A DNA stretch of 64,000 bases, from contig NZ_RBLJ01000004.1 of assembly GCF_003634575.1 (NCBI RefSeq), positions 310,001 to 374,000 on the forward strand, read 5' to 3'. The translations under genes were made by a program, and so were the position numbers. Shown here piece by piece: positions 44,472 to 54,436 of the stretch. The stretch comes from Photorhabdus asymbiotica. GTDB taxonomy: Bacteria > Pseudomonadota > Gammaproteobacteria > Enterobacterales > Enterobacteriaceae. How positions within the stretch are numbered: the first letter of the stretch is position 1; the number at the start of each line of letters is the position of its first letter. The notes below the pieces were generated by a model that saw only the letters and a list, made by a program, of their open reading frames with translations, did not search any database and was not told the origin of the DNA.

Positions 44472-45605
44472 TTAATTGATTTCAGTAACATTCACCCAAC
44501 GTTGTTCTTTATAAGAACGTGCAATAGCATCCAGAATACGTGAGACTTTCCAACCTTCAGTGAAATCTGGCCACATCTCTTTATTGCTGGCGATACCATT
44601 AATCAAGTCCCTGATTTCCACTGTTTTTTGATCATTGAAGCCGATGCCGTGACCGGTACCATGACAAAATGGTGCGTAGTCAGGATGTTCAGGGCCAATA
44701 AGAATGGTTTTAAATCCTTGGCGGTTTGCTGGTTCATCATGGCGGTAAAGTTTCAATTCAGCCATTCTTTCTTGGGTGAAACTTAAAGTGCCTTTTGTTC
44801 CTGTGATGATGTAGCTCAAGCCCATTTTGCGGCCACAGGCAACACGTGAAGTCTCAATAATACCCATTGCTCCGCTGCTGAAACGTACCATAGCATGCGC
44901 TTGATCTTCGTTTTCTACTGTAATCATAATGCGGGAATCGGTTTTTTCTGGGCGTTCTTTGACGATGATTTCCATGTCTCCGCAAACAGTTTGGATATTA
45001 CCAACCAGATACTGCGCCATATTGATGATATGAGCAGCAAGATCGCCTAATGCACCTAATCCAGCTTTATCTTTGAAGCAGTGCCAGTGAATAGGGCTAA
45101 GTGGATCGGCCATATAGTCCTCGTTATGAGTGCCATAGAAGTGAATGATTTCACCAATTTCTCCATTGACAATGATCTCTTTAGCCAGCTGTGAAGTAGG
45201 ATTTTTTACATAGTTAAACCCTACCAGTGTCTTTACTCCGGCTTTTTGGGCTGCTTCAACCATGAGTTTTGCATCAGTTGAATTCAATGCTAATGGTTTT
45301 TCGCAATAAACGTGCTTACCGTGTTTGATTGCTTCGAGTGCCATCTCTTTGTGAAGAAAATTTGGTGAACAGATATCAACAACATCAATATCAGGATCTG
45401 CTACTAATTCGTGCCAATTATCGGTAAAACGCCGAAAGCCTAATGCTTCAGACTGTTTTGCTGCAAGTTCAGTAGAAACTTCCGCTACCATGTCACGAAC
45501 TAACCTGCCTTTCAGCGGGAAAACAGTGGGAGCCTGTGCATATGCAATTGCATGCGTCCGCCCGATGTAACCAGTACCGATTAAGCCGATACGAATCTCT
45601 TTCAT
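44472..45605 (-). CDS. Gfo/Idh/MocA-family inositol-type dehydrogenase
   Basis: The 377-residue NAD(P)-dependent oxidoreductase has the Rossmann start IRIGLIGTGYIGRTHAIAYA, the conserved CEKPLA motif in HGKHVYCEKPLALNSTD, and GDLAAHIINMAQYLVG in the substrate domain. It leads the unit with iolC, iolE and iolB. The canonical IolG is encoded separately at 47764-48750, so this paralogue may act on another inositol isomer such as scyllo-inositol or on a ketose intermediate. The substrate is inferred from context. Confidence 0.85.
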   Translation of the reverse strand: MKEIRIGLIGTGYIGRTHAIAYAQAPTVFPLKGRLVRDMVAEVSTELAAKQSEALGFRRFTDNWHELVADPDIDVVDICSPNFLHKEMALEAIKHGKHVYCEKPLALNSTDAKLMVEAAQKAGVKTLVGFNYVKNPTSQLAKEIIVNGEIGEIIHFYGTHNEDYMADPLSPIHWHCFKDKAGLGALGDLAAHIINMAQYLVGNIQTVCGDMEIIVKERPEKTDSRIMITVENEDQAHAMVRFSSGAMGIIETSRVACGRKMGLSYIITGTKGTLSFTQERMAELKLYRHDEPANRQGFKTILIGPEHPDYAPFCHGTGHGIGFNDQKTVEIRDLINGIASNKEMWPDFTEGWKVSRILDAIARSYKEQRWVNVTEIN

Positions 45606-45930
45606 AGCTGTGTTTCTCCGAATGAAAGTTGACAGATTGTCTATTGTTTACAGTAAGTTCTTGAGTGTTGCAGTTAACCCTGGTTGTTGTCGCATTTTCG
45701 TTATAAGAAATATTTATTTCATTTTCAATTTAATTTGGATTATTTGTTTTAATATGTGATCTGATAAGGGTTTTCAATATAAAATTATGTTAAATATGGA
45801 TAATTTTATAATTATTTATTTATCATAGATAAATAACAGTGAAATAAATGGAATTTGAAACTTTTGTTCCATTGATGTTCTGGAATATGATGCTAGTGAC
45901 TTAATGGTGGGAGCAAATTGCGTAAATGCT
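45606..45930. promoter_or_regulatory. Promoter region of the iolG-like/iolC/iolE/iolB unit
   Basis: The region upstream of the minus-strand dehydrogenase gene contains an AT-rich motif at 45705-45740 (AAGAAATATTTATTTCATTT, then TCAATTTAATTTGGAT). Nearly the same motif occurs before iolG (48806-48839) and before iolA (52640-52675). GAAAT and ATTTC in it form an inverted repeat, and ATTTCATTTTCA matches the arm of the perfect inverted repeat before iolR. Confidence 0.65.
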
Positions 45931-45956
45931 CTCTTCCCTATTATTGTAGGGAAGAG
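45931..45956 (-). terminator. Terminator-like hairpin after the symporter gene
   Basis: CTCTTCCCTA and TAGGGAAGAG form a perfect 10-bp stem with a six-base loop, 14 bases beyond the symporter stop. The T-run is on the plus strand side, so termination on the minus strand is plausible but not textbook. Confidence 0.6.
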
Positions 45957-45970
45957 ATTTTTCTATTATT

Positions 45971-47638
45971 TTACTTACTGAGCAAGGACTTACCCATTTT
46001 ATAGAACACATAAAACAACACTAATGCAGCAAACAGGTAATAAATAACCATGATTATTTGGGGGACGTGATGTGCGAGAAATATATACATAGAAATCGAA
46101 GCCAATATAATTAACCATGCAACAGGTTTCACCATAGACCACGGTGTAATATTTACCTGTTCGGTATAAATATCTTCAAATGGTTTGGCTGGAAAGAAAT
46201 AGCCAATAATCAGCATGAAAATAACATTAATAGCAAACAGAATACCAACCAGATGAAAGAAATGCAGATCAATTTTCAGAATAAAATTACAGGTAATATA
46301 AGCGAACATACCAAATAACAGGCCGAGTTTAGCGGCAATAGGGGGTACACGTTTAGTCATCAGGCCGATCAATACTACGCTAAGAATCGGCGCGTTAAAA
46401 ATCCCTTGTAATTGTTGAATGAGGTAAAATAAACCATCTGGTGCATTTGCGACTAACGGTGCAACGATCATAGTAATGAGCGCCAGCCCAAGCCCCAGAT
46501 ATTGACTAACAATGACTGTTTGAGCTTCAGTTGCATTTTTGTTGATTCGTGGTTTGTAGATATTAACGATAAAGAGTGTCACGGATGAATTAAGGCCACC
46601 GCTAAATGTAGAAAATACTGCGCCAACAACAACGGCAGCAAAGAAGCCAACTAATATTTCAGGCAAAACCAGATGTACTAATTCTGGATAGGCGTTATCT
46701 GGATTGTCTATTTGCCCTTTGAAAATATGGAAAGCAATAATGCCTGGTAGAATAATAATGGAGGGAATAATTAACTTAAAGAAAGCACACAGCATGACAC
46801 CTTTTTGCCCCTCTGCCAGGTTTTTTGCACCAAGGGCTTTTTGAACAATGGATTGATTGGTACACCAGAAAAACATATTGGAAATTATTAGGCCAGTAAA
46901 TAACGTGGAAAACGGAACAAGTGAATCTTCACTACCGATAGAGTTAAATTTGTCGGGGTTAGCTTGATAAACTTCAACTAATCCACTCCAGGCATTACCA
47001 TTACCGACATAAAGCAAAGCAAATATTGTCACCATTAACCCGCCAACGATTAAACCAGCACCATTAATGGTATCCGCTACTGCAATTGCTTTTATACCAC
47101 CAAAGATGGCATAGATTGCTCCTAATCCACCTACTCCCCAAACCATAATCCATAAGGCTGTTGTTTTATCCACGTGGAATATATTGGAAACCTGAAACAG
47201 ACTTTCCAGTGCAATTGCACCGGTATATAGCACAATGGGCAGCAAGGAAATAACATACATAGCCAGAAATAGAATTGAGGTAATAAGCAGGGTGTTTTTA
47301 TCAAACCGGCGTTCTAGATATTCTGGTATAGTAGAAATGCCAAGTTTCAAGTACTTAGGCAGAAAATAAATAGCAAATAGAACGATGGTCATTGCTGCGA
47401 TGACTTCCCAGGCCATGACGATAAACCCAGTTCGGAATGCTAAGCCATTTAATCCAACTAAATGTTCAGTGGAGAGATTCATGAGTAACATTGAACTGCC
47501 GATGTAAATACCCGTCAAAGAACGGCCACCGAGAAAATAACCTTCAGTAGATTTTGTCAGATGGGCATTATGTGTTTTGTAATAAGCAAAGCCCGCGACT
47601 AATAGGGTAAAACTGAGAAATGAGAGAAAAGCTAACAT
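45971..47638 (-). CDS. Sodium:solute symporter, likely for inositol
   Basis: The 555-residue protein has about 14 membrane segments and the SSS-family core (GYFLGGRSLTGIYIGSSMLL; IYAIFGGIKAIAVADTINGA; GAVFSTFSGGLNSSVTLFIV). It resembles E. coli YidK and vertebrate-type SLC5 sugar and inositol carriers. The start MLAFLSFLSF is preferred: GGAGG lies six bases upstream. It follows iolG in the same direction, so inositol uptake is the likely job. Its ribosome binding site lies next to a set of mutually exclusive hairpins (47647-47749). Confidence 0.88.
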   Translation of the reverse strand: MLAFLSFLSFTLLVAGFAYYKTHNAHLTKSTEGYFLGGRSLTGIYIGSSMLLMNLSTEHLVGLNGLAFRTGFIVMAWEVIAAMTIVLFAIYFLPKYLKLGISTIPEYLERRFDKNTLLITSILFLAMYVISLLPIVLYTGAIALESLFQVSNIFHVDKTTALWIMVWGVGGLGAIYAIFGGIKAIAVADTINGAGLIVGGLMVTIFALLYVGNGNAWSGLVEVYQANPDKFNSIGSEDSLVPFSTLFTGLIISNMFFWCTNQSIVQKALGAKNLAEGQKGVMLCAFFKLIIPSIIILPGIIAFHIFKGQIDNPDNAYPELVHLVLPEILVGFFAAVVVGAVFSTFSGGLNSSVTLFIVNIYKPRINKNATEAQTVIVSQYLGLGLALITMIVAPLVANAPDGLFYLIQQLQGIFNAPILSVVLIGLMTKRVPPIAAKLGLLFGMFAYITCNFILKIDLHFFHLVGILFAINVIFMLIIGYFFPAKPFEDIYTEQVNITPWSMVKPVAWLIILASISMYIFLAHHVPQIIMVIYYLFAALVLFYVFYKMGKSLLSK

Positions 47639-47646
47639 ACTATCCT

Positions 47647-47749
47647 CCACGCCTGATTTATTTTTTTCAGGCAGCAATGTGCTGACGGGAAAAAAGGTTT
47701 TTCCCGTTGTTGTTGTGAAAATAAATGTGAGTCAGTTATTCAGGCGTGG
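47647..47749 (-). promoter_or_regulatory. Structured leader between iolG and symporter gene
   Basis: In the minus-strand mRNA, CCACGCCTGA (47749-47740) is complementary to TCAGGCGTGG (47656-47647), which abuts the GGAGG of the symporter. Between them a perfect hairpin ACGGGAAAAA/TTTTTCCCGT (47685-47707) occurs. A local hairpin GCCTGA/TCAGGC at about 47672-47651 competes for the same TCAGGC. The layout suggests translational tuning of the transporter relative to iolG. Confidence 0.5.
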
Positions 47750-47763
47750 GCCTTGGGCCTGTT

Positions 47764-48750
47764 TTATAATCTGACTTCTTTGCCGGAGTGTAGAGATTCA
47801 AGCGCCTTGTCTGCCAGATAAAGAGCCTGTTCGCCATCTGAGCCACTGCATTCTGGTATAGCGCGATCAGCCATAACATCGACAAAATGATCCCATTCTG
47901 CAATATATGCTTCCCGATAACGTTGCAGGAAGAAATGCTCTGGTTTGGCCGTTAAACAACCCGAGTTTTCCCAAAGTTCAACACTGTTTTCTTTGATATT
48001 ACCGGCGCTAAGTAGCCCTTTTTCACCGTGTAATTCAATCCGTTGATCATAACCATAACCGGAACGTCGGCTATTGGTAATGGCGGCTATTGCACCTGAT
48101 GGGAATTTCATAACAATAAAGGCGGTATCAATATCACCGACCTGACCAATTGCGGGATCAACCAAGTTGCTGCCTTGTGCATATATCGAATATGGTTCTT
48201 CACCAATAATAAAACGTGCCATATCAAAGTCGTGTATTGTCATATCTCGGAACATCCCACCGGAAACTTTGACATATTCAACAGAGGGAGGAGAGGGATC
48301 ACGGGAAGTAATCAGCAGAGATTCAGCTTTTCCTATTGTGCCAGCATCAAATAGAGTTTTTACTCGACGAAATTGAGGATCGTAACGACGATTAAAGCCA
48401 ACAAATAGCGGAATCTGATATTGTTCGACCGTCTCAAGGCAATGACGAACACGTTCAATATCCAGGTGAACAGGCTTTTCGCAGAAGATTTTTTTGCGAT
48501 GCTTTGCTGCGAGTTCAATCAGGTTTGCATGGGTGTCTGTTGCTGAAGCAATAAGGACACCATCTATTTTGGGATCAGACATTGCCTGTTCAATAGTTTG
48601 TATTTTTGCCTGATATTTCTGTGCTAAAAGTTCAGCACTTTTTTGATGTGGATCGACAACGGAATAAAGGCAGGTTTCTTTATGGTTAGTGATATTTACC
48701 GAGTGTACTTGTCCAATCCGTCCAGCGCCAAATAATGCGATGTTGAACAT
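47764..48750 (-). CDS. iolG: myo-Inositol 2-dehydrogenase
   Basis: IolG oxidises myo-inositol to 2-keto-myo-inositol with NAD+. The 328-residue protein has the Rossmann motif IALFGAGRIGQVHSVNI, the KIFCEKPVHLD catalytic lysine motif, and the substrate-site GGMFRDMTIHDFDMARFIIG with conserved Asp and His. It matches canonical IolG in length and layout. It is the first gene of a two-gene unit with the symporter. Confidence 0.94.
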   Translation of the reverse strand: MFNIALFGAGRIGQVHSVNITNHKETCLYSVVDPHQKSAELLAQKYQAKIQTIEQAMSDPKIDGVLIASATDTHANLIELAAKHRKKIFCEKPVHLDIERVRHCLETVEQYQIPLFVGFNRRYDPQFRRVKTLFDAGTIGKAESLLITSRDPSPPSVEYVKVSGGMFRDMTIHDFDMARFIIGEEPYSIYAQGSNLVDPAIGQVGDIDTAFIVMKFPSGAIAAITNSRRSGYGYDQRIELHGEKGLLSAGNIKENSVELWENSGCLTAKPEHFFLQRYREAYIAEWDHFVDVMADRAIPECSGSDGEQALYLADKALESLHSGKEVRL

Positions 48751-48805
48751 AGATGCTCCTTGATACCTGAATATCTGCTTTGGGTATACTTAGAAATATA
48801 TCATT

Positions 48806-48839
48806 CAGAATATTTATTTCAATTTTAATATAATTGGAA
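48806..48839 (-). promoter_or_regulatory. Shared iol motif before iolG
   Basis: CAGAATATTTATTTCAATTT then TAATATAATTGGAA, a variant of the motif found at 45705 and 52640. It lies 56-89 bases before the iolG ATG and is likely a regulator-binding or promoter element. Confidence 0.6.
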
Positions 48840-49086
48840 ATTATATTTTTGTGTGTCGGATAGCATTTTGTTAATGATGATATTAAATTTATGTTAAACA
48901 GATCACTTAAAGTCAGATTTTCACTAAATGGATTAATTAAATTTTCCTTTAAAAACAAATTATAATGTGAATTTTGTTAAGTGATTACTACGTTTGGTAA
49001 TGGGGATTTTAGGAAGGAAAAATGGATTTTTTTTCGAAATGAAAATTTCGAAATAATAATTGGGAATGGTCAATAAAGGGAAAATA

Positions 49087-49104
49087 GCCTGTCATCTGAC
49101 AGGC
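49087..49104 (-). terminator. Terminator after iolD
   Basis: GCCTGTCA, two bases, TGACAGGC. On the minus strand it is followed by TATTTT, 10 bases after the iolD stop. Confidence 0.75.
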
Positions 49105-49113
49105 CACTAACTT

Positions 49114-51048
49114 TTAGTATTGGCGTATTTTGGTTGCAATTATCTCCTTTATCTTATCTGAGGCGGATTCTACGGCCGGGTTTTTGGCTATTTGTGCCGT
49201 TCCTGTTCGCCACCATGACTCATAGTCGTGTGTCATGGTCTTGGGTAGAACTTTGATATCTATTAACACGGGTAAAGTTTGTTTTCTGGCTTCCTGTAAT
49301 GCATAAAGCAGTTGCTGCTCATCGTGGACTCGGTAACTTTTGCAGCCGTAACTTTCTGCATTTTTGGCGAAATCGACCTTAATCAGGCTGCCATCCATGT
49401 TGTTACTTTCTGGATTCCGGTAACGGTTTTCTGTTCCAAAACTGCCCATCCCTTGGCTCATTTGTAGATTATTAATACAGCCGAATCCGGCGTTATCAAA
49501 CAGCAATACGGTGATCTTGATGTTTTCTTGTACTGCGGTTTGCAGCTCTGAATGCAGCATCATATAAGCGCCATCACCAGCTATGGCATAAACGGGTTGG
49601 TTGGGGCAGGCTAGTTTGGCGCCAATAGCAGCGGCTATCTCATAACCCATGCAGGAATAGCCATACTCAAGATGATAGGTATCCGGTTGTTTAGGTTGCC
49701 ACAACCGCTGTAAGTCACCAGGCAGAGAGCCTGATGCACCAACAATAATCGCTTCAGGTTCAAGGTATTTGTCTAATAATCCCAATACCCTGGTTTGTGT
49801 TAGTTGGGTTTGTAATGCCTGACTGTACTCTTCCAATTTATTATCAAGATGGCCGGAAATTTCTGGAATGAAACCTTGCTGATACTGAATTTCGAACAGG
49901 CGGTTTAATTCTTTTCTCCATGCTTCCCGTACCTGAGAAATTTCATTCTGATAACCACTGCGATAACTTAACTGAGTAAGCTTCTCTGCAATGGCATTTA
50001 ATCCCTCACGGGCATCTGCTACGACGGGAACGGCATCCAGTTTACAGGCGTCGAATTCCGCGACGTTGATAGTGAGAAATTCAACATCCGGATGCTGAAA
50101 TAGCGATTTAGATGCAGTAGTGAAATCGGTAAACCGGGTACCGATGCCAATAATCAAATCGGCTTCTTTGGCTATCAGGTTTGCAGCAAGGCAACCCGTT
50201 GTGCCTAAACCACCACAATTCAGTGGATGGTCGGCAATCACAGCGCTTTTACCTGCCTGTGTTTCAGCAAAAGGGATATTGAAGTTTTCTGCGAACTGAC
50301 GGAAAGCTTCATGTGCTTCTGAATAACGCACACCGCCACCGCAGATGAGTAAGGGTTTTTGCTTGCGGTTTATGAGTGCCACGGCATCGTTGATCATGGC
50401 GACAGAAGCTGGGCGACGTTCAATGCGATGAAACCGTTTTTGAAAGAAATAGTCAGGAAAATCCCAAATCTCGCCTTGAACATCTTGCGGTAGACAAATT
50501 GTGACAGCGCCGGCATCAGCGGGATCGGTCAAAACTCGCATCGCATTAATCATCGCACTCATTAGCTGTTCTGGCCTGGAGATACGGTCCCAGTAACGAG
50601 AAACGGGACGGAAGCAGTCATTAGTGCTGATAGTGTAGTCATGGAACTGTTCAACCTGTTGTAAAACTGGGTCAGGTTGACGGCAGGCGAAGAGATCACC
50701 GGGTAGTAATAACAGAGGAATACGATTAGCAGTGGCAGTGGCCGCAGCAGTGACCATATTGGCAGAGCCGGGGCCAACAGATGAGGTGACTGCAAAAATC
50801 TGTTTGCGCTTTTTCTGTTTAGCGAAGCCTGTTGCGATATGGGCCATTCCCTGCTCATTACATCCTTGATAAACGGTCAAGTGACCAGAGTCTTGCTCTA
50901 GTGCTTGCCCTAATCCGACAACATTACCGTGGCCGAAAATAGTAAAAATCCCTTTGATGAATGGGTATTGTTCATCATCTATTTCGACATACTGTTGATT
51001 CAGGAATTTCACCAGTGCTTGAGCGGTTGTCATTGTTGATTTGTTCAT
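49114..51048 (-). CDS. iolD: 3D-trihydroxycyclohexane-1,2-dione acylhydrolase
   Basis: IolD opens the ring of the diketo intermediate to 5-deoxy-D-glucuronate using thiamine diphosphate. The 644-residue protein has the three-domain ThDP-enzyme layout: [20 protein letters not shown] and [18 protein letters not shown] at the N-terminus, and the ThDP motif [20 protein letters not shown] at about residues 490-520. The start [20 protein letters not shown] agrees with other IolD proteins; an ATG 15 bases upstream is also possible. It starts 17 bases after the iolA stop. Confidence 0.95.
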   Translation of the reverse strand: MNKSTMTTAQALVKFLNQQYVEIDDEQYPFIKGIFTIFGHGNVVGLGQALEQDSGHLTVYQGCNEQGMAHIATGFAKQKKRKQIFAVTSSVGPGSANMVTAAATATANRIPLLLLPGDLFACRQPDPVLQQVEQFHDYTISTNDCFRPVSRYWDRISRPEQLMSAMINAMRVLTDPADAGAVTICLPQDVQGEIWDFPDYFFQKRFHRIERRPASVAMINDAVALINRKQKPLLICGGGVRYSEAHEAFRQFAENFNIPFAETQAGKSAVIADHPLNCGGLGTTGCLAANLIAKEADLIIGIGTRFTDFTTASKSLFQHPDVEFLTINVAEFDACKLDAVPVVADAREGLNAIAEKLTQLSYRSGYQNEISQVREAWRKELNRLFEIQYQQGFIPEISGHLDNKLEEYSQALQTQLTQTRVLGLLDKYLEPEAIIVGASGSLPGDLQRLWQPKQPDTYHLEYGYSCMGYEIAAAIGAKLACPNQPVYAIAGDGAYMMLHSELQTAVQENIKITVLLFDNAGFGCINNLQMSQGMGSFGTENRYRNPESNNMDGSLIKVDFAKNAESYGCKSYRVHDEQQLLYALQEARKQTLPVLIDIKVLPKTMTHDYESWWRTGTAQIAKNPAVESASDKIKEIIATKIRQY

Positions 51049-51064
51049 GTCACAGAATCCCATT

Positions 51065-52576
51065 TTATTCCATTATTGGCATCACAAAGCTGCTGGAATG
51101 ATGTTCTAACCGGATACTTGCCGGCCAGCGACTGGTGACGGTTTTCATGCGAGTGTAGAAGCGAACACCATCGTTGCCGTGAACGTTAAGTGGACCAAAA
51201 ATTGAGCGCTTCCAGCCGCCAAAGCTGTGGAATGCCATGGGTACTGGAATGGGAATATTGATGCCTACCATTCCAGCTTGTACATCTTCGCTGAACTGGC
51301 GGGCAGTTTCTCCGTCGCGGGTGAATATAGCGGTACCATTACCATATTGATGCTCGTTAATTAATGTTAGCGCGGTGGCATAATCGGGTACACGAACGAT
51401 TGCCAGCACTGGACCAAAGATCTCTTCTTGATAGATTTTCATATTTGGTGTGACGTTATCAAACAATGTCGGGCCAATAAAATAGCCATTTTCATAACCG
51501 GGGATGTTGAGTTGACGGCCATCAATTAACAAGCTGGCCCCTTGTTGTTCGCCATTCGCGATATAGTCACAGATTTTAACCCTATGCTGGGCGGAGATAA
51601 CTGGCCCCATATCATGTTCTTTGCCTGCCACAATGCCGGGACCGACAGACATTTTGTTGATCTGTTGACGCAATTTTTCAATGAGTGCATCAGCCGTTGC
51701 GTCTCCAACTGCTAATACAACAGACAATGCCATGCAACGCTCACCTGCTGCGCCAAAAGCTGCACCTGTAATAGCGTGACTAGCCATATCAAGGTCGGCA
51801 TCTGGCATCAAAATACAGTGATTTTTGGCACCACCTAGTGCCTGGCAGCGTTTCCCATGTTCAGAGGCGGTGGTGTAGATATATTCAGCGACAGGAGTCG
51901 AACCAACAAAGCTGATGGCTTGCACTCTCGGGTCTGTCAGTAATACGTCGACCGCTTCTTTATCACCGTTGACAACGTTAAATGCCCCATTGGGTAAACC
52001 GGCTTGTTGAAGCAGGAGTGCTAATTCAACAGCAAGAGAAGGATCTTTTTCTGATGGTTTTAATATAAAGGTGTTTCCCGTAGCTAACGCGATAGGAAAC
52101 ATCCACATAGGAACCATGGCTGGGAAGTTAAAAGGGGTAATTCCGGCGCAAACACCTAAAGGCTGCATTAATGAATGGCTATCCACACCGGTTCCGGTAT
52201 TGGCGGAATGTTCACCTTTTTGCAAATGAGGAATGCCACAGGCAAATTCAACAACTTCTAAACCACGTGTTAATTCACCGATAGCATCTGAATAGATTTT
52301 TCCGTGCTCTTCTGTAATCAAGCGTGCAAGTTTGTCCATATTAGCTTCCAGTAATGTTTTGAACTGGAACATCACACGGGCCCGTTTAAGCGGTGAAACT
52401 TTAGACCATTCGCTGTAGGCCTGATGGGCGATTTCAATCGCTTGTTCAACCTCAGAGGCGGAACTTAATGTTACCTGACGAATTTGTTCACCTGTGGCTG
52501 GATTAAAAACAGGAGAAAAACGGGAGCTGTGACTGGGAATGAGTTGCCCGTTAACATAATTCTTTATTTGTTCCAT
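51065..52576 (-). CDS. iolA: Methylmalonate/malonate semialdehyde dehydrogenase (acylating)
   Basis: IolA (MmsA) converts malonate semialdehyde with CoA and NAD+ to acetyl-CoA and CO2. The 503-residue aldehyde dehydrogenase has [36 protein letters not shown], and the catalytic cysteine in [29 protein letters not shown] lies in the C-terminal part. It is the first gene of the iolA-iolD unit, divergent from iolR. Confidence 0.95.
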   Translation of the reverse strand: MEQIKNYVNGQLIPSHSSRFSPVFNPATGEQIRQVTLSSASEVEQAIEIAHQAYSEWSKVSPLKRARVMFQFKTLLEANMDKLARLITEEHGKIYSDAIGELTRGLEVVEFACGIPHLQKGEHSANTGTGVDSHSLMQPLGVCAGITPFNFPAMVPMWMFPIALATGNTFILKPSEKDPSLAVELALLLQQAGLPNGAFNVVNGDKEAVDVLLTDPRVQAISFVGSTPVAEYIYTTASEHGKRCQALGGAKNHCILMPDADLDMASHAITGAAFGAAGERCMALSVVLAVGDATADALIEKLRQQINKMSVGPGIVAGKEHDMGPVISAQHRVKICDYIANGEQQGASLLIDGRQLNIPGYENGYFIGPTLFDNVTPNMKIYQEEIFGPVLAIVRVPDYATALTLINEHQYGNGTAIFTRDGETARQFSEDVQAGMVGINIPIPVPMAFHSFGGWKRSIFGPLNVHGNDGVRFYTRMKTVTSRWPASIRLEHHSSSFVMPIME

Positions 52577-52639
52577 GCTGAGCCTCTCTCGTGAATTTTG
52601 ATGTTTGTACTGAATCAGAAGTGTTAGTAATAGATATAT

Positions 52640-52675
52640 GAAATATTTATTTCATTTTCAAATTAATTTAGAATG
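52640..52675 (-). promoter_or_regulatory. Shared iol motif before iolA
   Basis: GAAATATTTATTTCATTTTC then AAATTAATTTAGAATG, almost identical to the motif at 45705-45740. It lies 64-99 bases before the iolA ATG, in the iolA-iolR intergenic region. Confidence 0.65.
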
Positions 52676-52789
52676 AAAGACGATTAATGTGATCGGAGTA
52701 AAGTTTTTATGAATTATGGGTAATTGAATGAATAATGATATATTAATCAATAAAGTGATAATAATAACTCGTTACATTGAGTGGATTAT

Positions 52790-52821
52790 ATATTTCATTT
52801 TTAACGGTAAAAATGAAATAT
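52790..52821 (+). promoter_or_regulatory. Perfect inverted repeat before iolR
   Basis: ATATTTCATTTTTA and TAAAAATGAAATAT are perfect complements separated by four bases (ACGG), 59 bases before the iolR ATG. The ATTTCATTTTxA half-site also occurs in the motifs before the catabolic units. This is a strong candidate operator for the adjacent RpiR-type regulator. Confidence 0.7.
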
Positions 52822-52880
52822 GATTCAACTTATACGGTAAAACTATTACAATTGCTGACAATAAATTTTATGGGGGACTT

Positions 52881-53714
52881 ATGTCTGTAGCATCGAATCT
52901 GAATGAATTTCAAGAACAAGTTCGTTCCCGCTATGGTGAATTGAGTAAACGTCTACAACAAGTGGCTCGATATGTGCTGGATAATACCAACAGTGTGGCT
53001 TTTGATACTGTTGCTGTGATAGCCAGAGAAGCAGATGTTCCTCCATCAACATTAATTCGTTTTGCTAATGCGTTTGATTTCAGTGGCTTTAATGAAATGA
53101 AACAGCTATTTCGCATGCATATGGTGGAAGAGACTGCCAGTTATGCGGACAGAGCCAGATTATTCAGAGCATTGGATGGCGAGCAGGAGCCGCCAGAAGA
53201 TCCCCAACATATTTTGCAGGAATTTGCTCGCTCTAATGTACAAGCGATGCAACAGTTAGCTGCCAGAACCGCTCCTGAAGATTTAAAGAACGCAGTAGAT
53301 TTATTAGCTCAGGCTAAGAGTATCTACATTATTGGATTGCGCCGCTCTTTCAGTGTGGCTGCTTATCTTTCTTATGCTCTGAGTCATCTGGAATGTCGCC
53401 CTTTGCTGGTAGATGGCTTGGGGGGCATGTTCAGGGAGCAAATTAACTTGATTGGGGAAGAGGATGCTGTCGTTTCAATCAGTTTTTCTCCTTATGCAGA
53501 AGAGACATTGATGATCAGTGAGAGGGCTGCAAAGGCAGGGGCGAAACAGATTGTGATTACTGATAGCCAGATTAGCCCTCTTGCTAGTTTTAGTGATGTC
53601 TGTTTTGTGGTTAAAGAAGCGCAGGTGGATGCATTCCGTTCTCAGTCTGCTACTTTGTGTTTAGTGCAATCTTTGGCGGTTGCTCTGGCTTATCGGCAAG
53701 GAAGTGCTATTTAA
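52881..53714 (+). CDS. iolR: RpiR-family repressor of inositol genes
   Basis: The 277-residue protein has an N-terminal RpiR helix-turn-helix domain (about 1-80; VAFDTVAVIAREADVPPSTL, then IRFANAFDFSGFNEMKQLF) and a C-terminal SIS sugar-phosphate-binding domain (about 130-260; AKSIYIIGLRRSFSVAAYLS, VVSISFSPYAEETLMISERA). RpiR-type IolR proteins repress inositol genes until a pathway intermediate binds. It is divergent from iolA. GGGGGA precedes the ATG. Confidence 0.9.
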   Translation: MSVASNLNEFQEQVRSRYGELSKRLQQVARYVLDNTNSVAFDTVAVIAREADVPPSTLIRFANAFDFSGFNEMKQLFRMHMVEETASYADRARLFRALDGEQEPPEDPQHILQEFARSNVQAMQQLAARTAPEDLKNAVDLLAQAKSIYIIGLRRSFSVAAYLSYALSHLECRPLLVDGLGGMFREQINLIGEEDAVVSISFSPYAEETLMISERAAKAGAKQIVITDSQISPLASFSDVCFVVKEAQVDAFRSQSATLCLVQSLAVALAYRQGSAI

Positions 53715-53747
53715 TCTTAAAATATTCTTATATTCCAGATAAACAAA

Positions 53748-53770
53748 TAACCCGCAGATTCAGCGGGTTA
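53748..53770 (+). terminator. Hairpin after iolR
   Basis: TAACCCGC, seven bases, GCGGGTTA, 34 bases after the stop; followed by ATGTTTT. Likely intrinsic terminator. Confidence 0.65.
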
Positions 53771-53920
53771 ATGTTTTACCAGACCAATGAAAGAGCTTAA
53801 TTTAAATAAAGTTTAAACCTGATATTGATAACTGATTTTTTATGTATAAATGTTATTGATTCTTATTGGCAATAATTATTTAATAATTATTCGAAGTTAT
53901 GGTTTTAAAGAGGGATCAAT

Positions 53921-54292
53921 ATGATAATTAAAGGATCGCGTTATATTTTTGTCATCTTATCGGCAGTTTCTTTCCAGGCATTTGCCTTAAATTTTGATTA
54001 CAAAAGCGAAATTCCGGCTGACAATAAGCCATCAGCAGACTATTTGAAGAAGCGGGAAAATCTCAAATCCAAGCATTGGAATGTCAATGAACTCATTGAG
54101 GATAATGAAGCCGCAGAGAAGTTAGATCAGGAAAAACAAGGAAGATATGAAAAGAAATATGCTGCAAATTGGCAAGAGAGCCAGAGATTTAATGATGAAG
54201 TTAATAGGAGACTCAATCGGGAAATTGAACGGGAAATTAAAATCAGAGAGAATGGCGGCATGACGAGAAGTAACTTTTTTGATAGGCAGTGA
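53921..54292 (+). CDS. Small periplasmic charged protein, function unknown
   Basis: The 123-residue product has a signal peptide (MIIKGSRYIFVILSAVSFQA, cleavage near FALNF), then a very polar, mostly helical mature part rich in Lys, Glu, Asn and Arg (KRENLKSKHWNVNELIEDNE; RRLNREIEREIKIRENGG), probably a coiled coil. GAGGGA lies nine bases before the ATG. It has no operon partners. I recognise no family. Confidence 0.6.
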   Translation: MIIKGSRYIFVILSAVSFQAFALNFDYKSEIPADNKPSADYLKKRENLKSKHWNVNELIEDNEAAEKLDQEKQGRYEKKYAANWQESQRFNDEVNRRLNREIEREIKIRENGGMTRSNFFDRQ

Positions 54293-54436
54293 GTACTGCC
54301 CAAAGAGACTGAATAGTAAATTGAGAGATCTGTCGGAAGAAACTGGCAGTTTGTCGATAATTGTTGACAGCCTTTCGAAAGAATTTCCTCTGCTGTTATG
54401 TGAATATAGTGATTTCATATACAAGGAGAGAAAGTT

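Noticed and set aside
48686..48958. 90-codon minus-strand frame overlapping the iolG start
   Set aside because: It is a different frame through the iolG promoter and 5' end.
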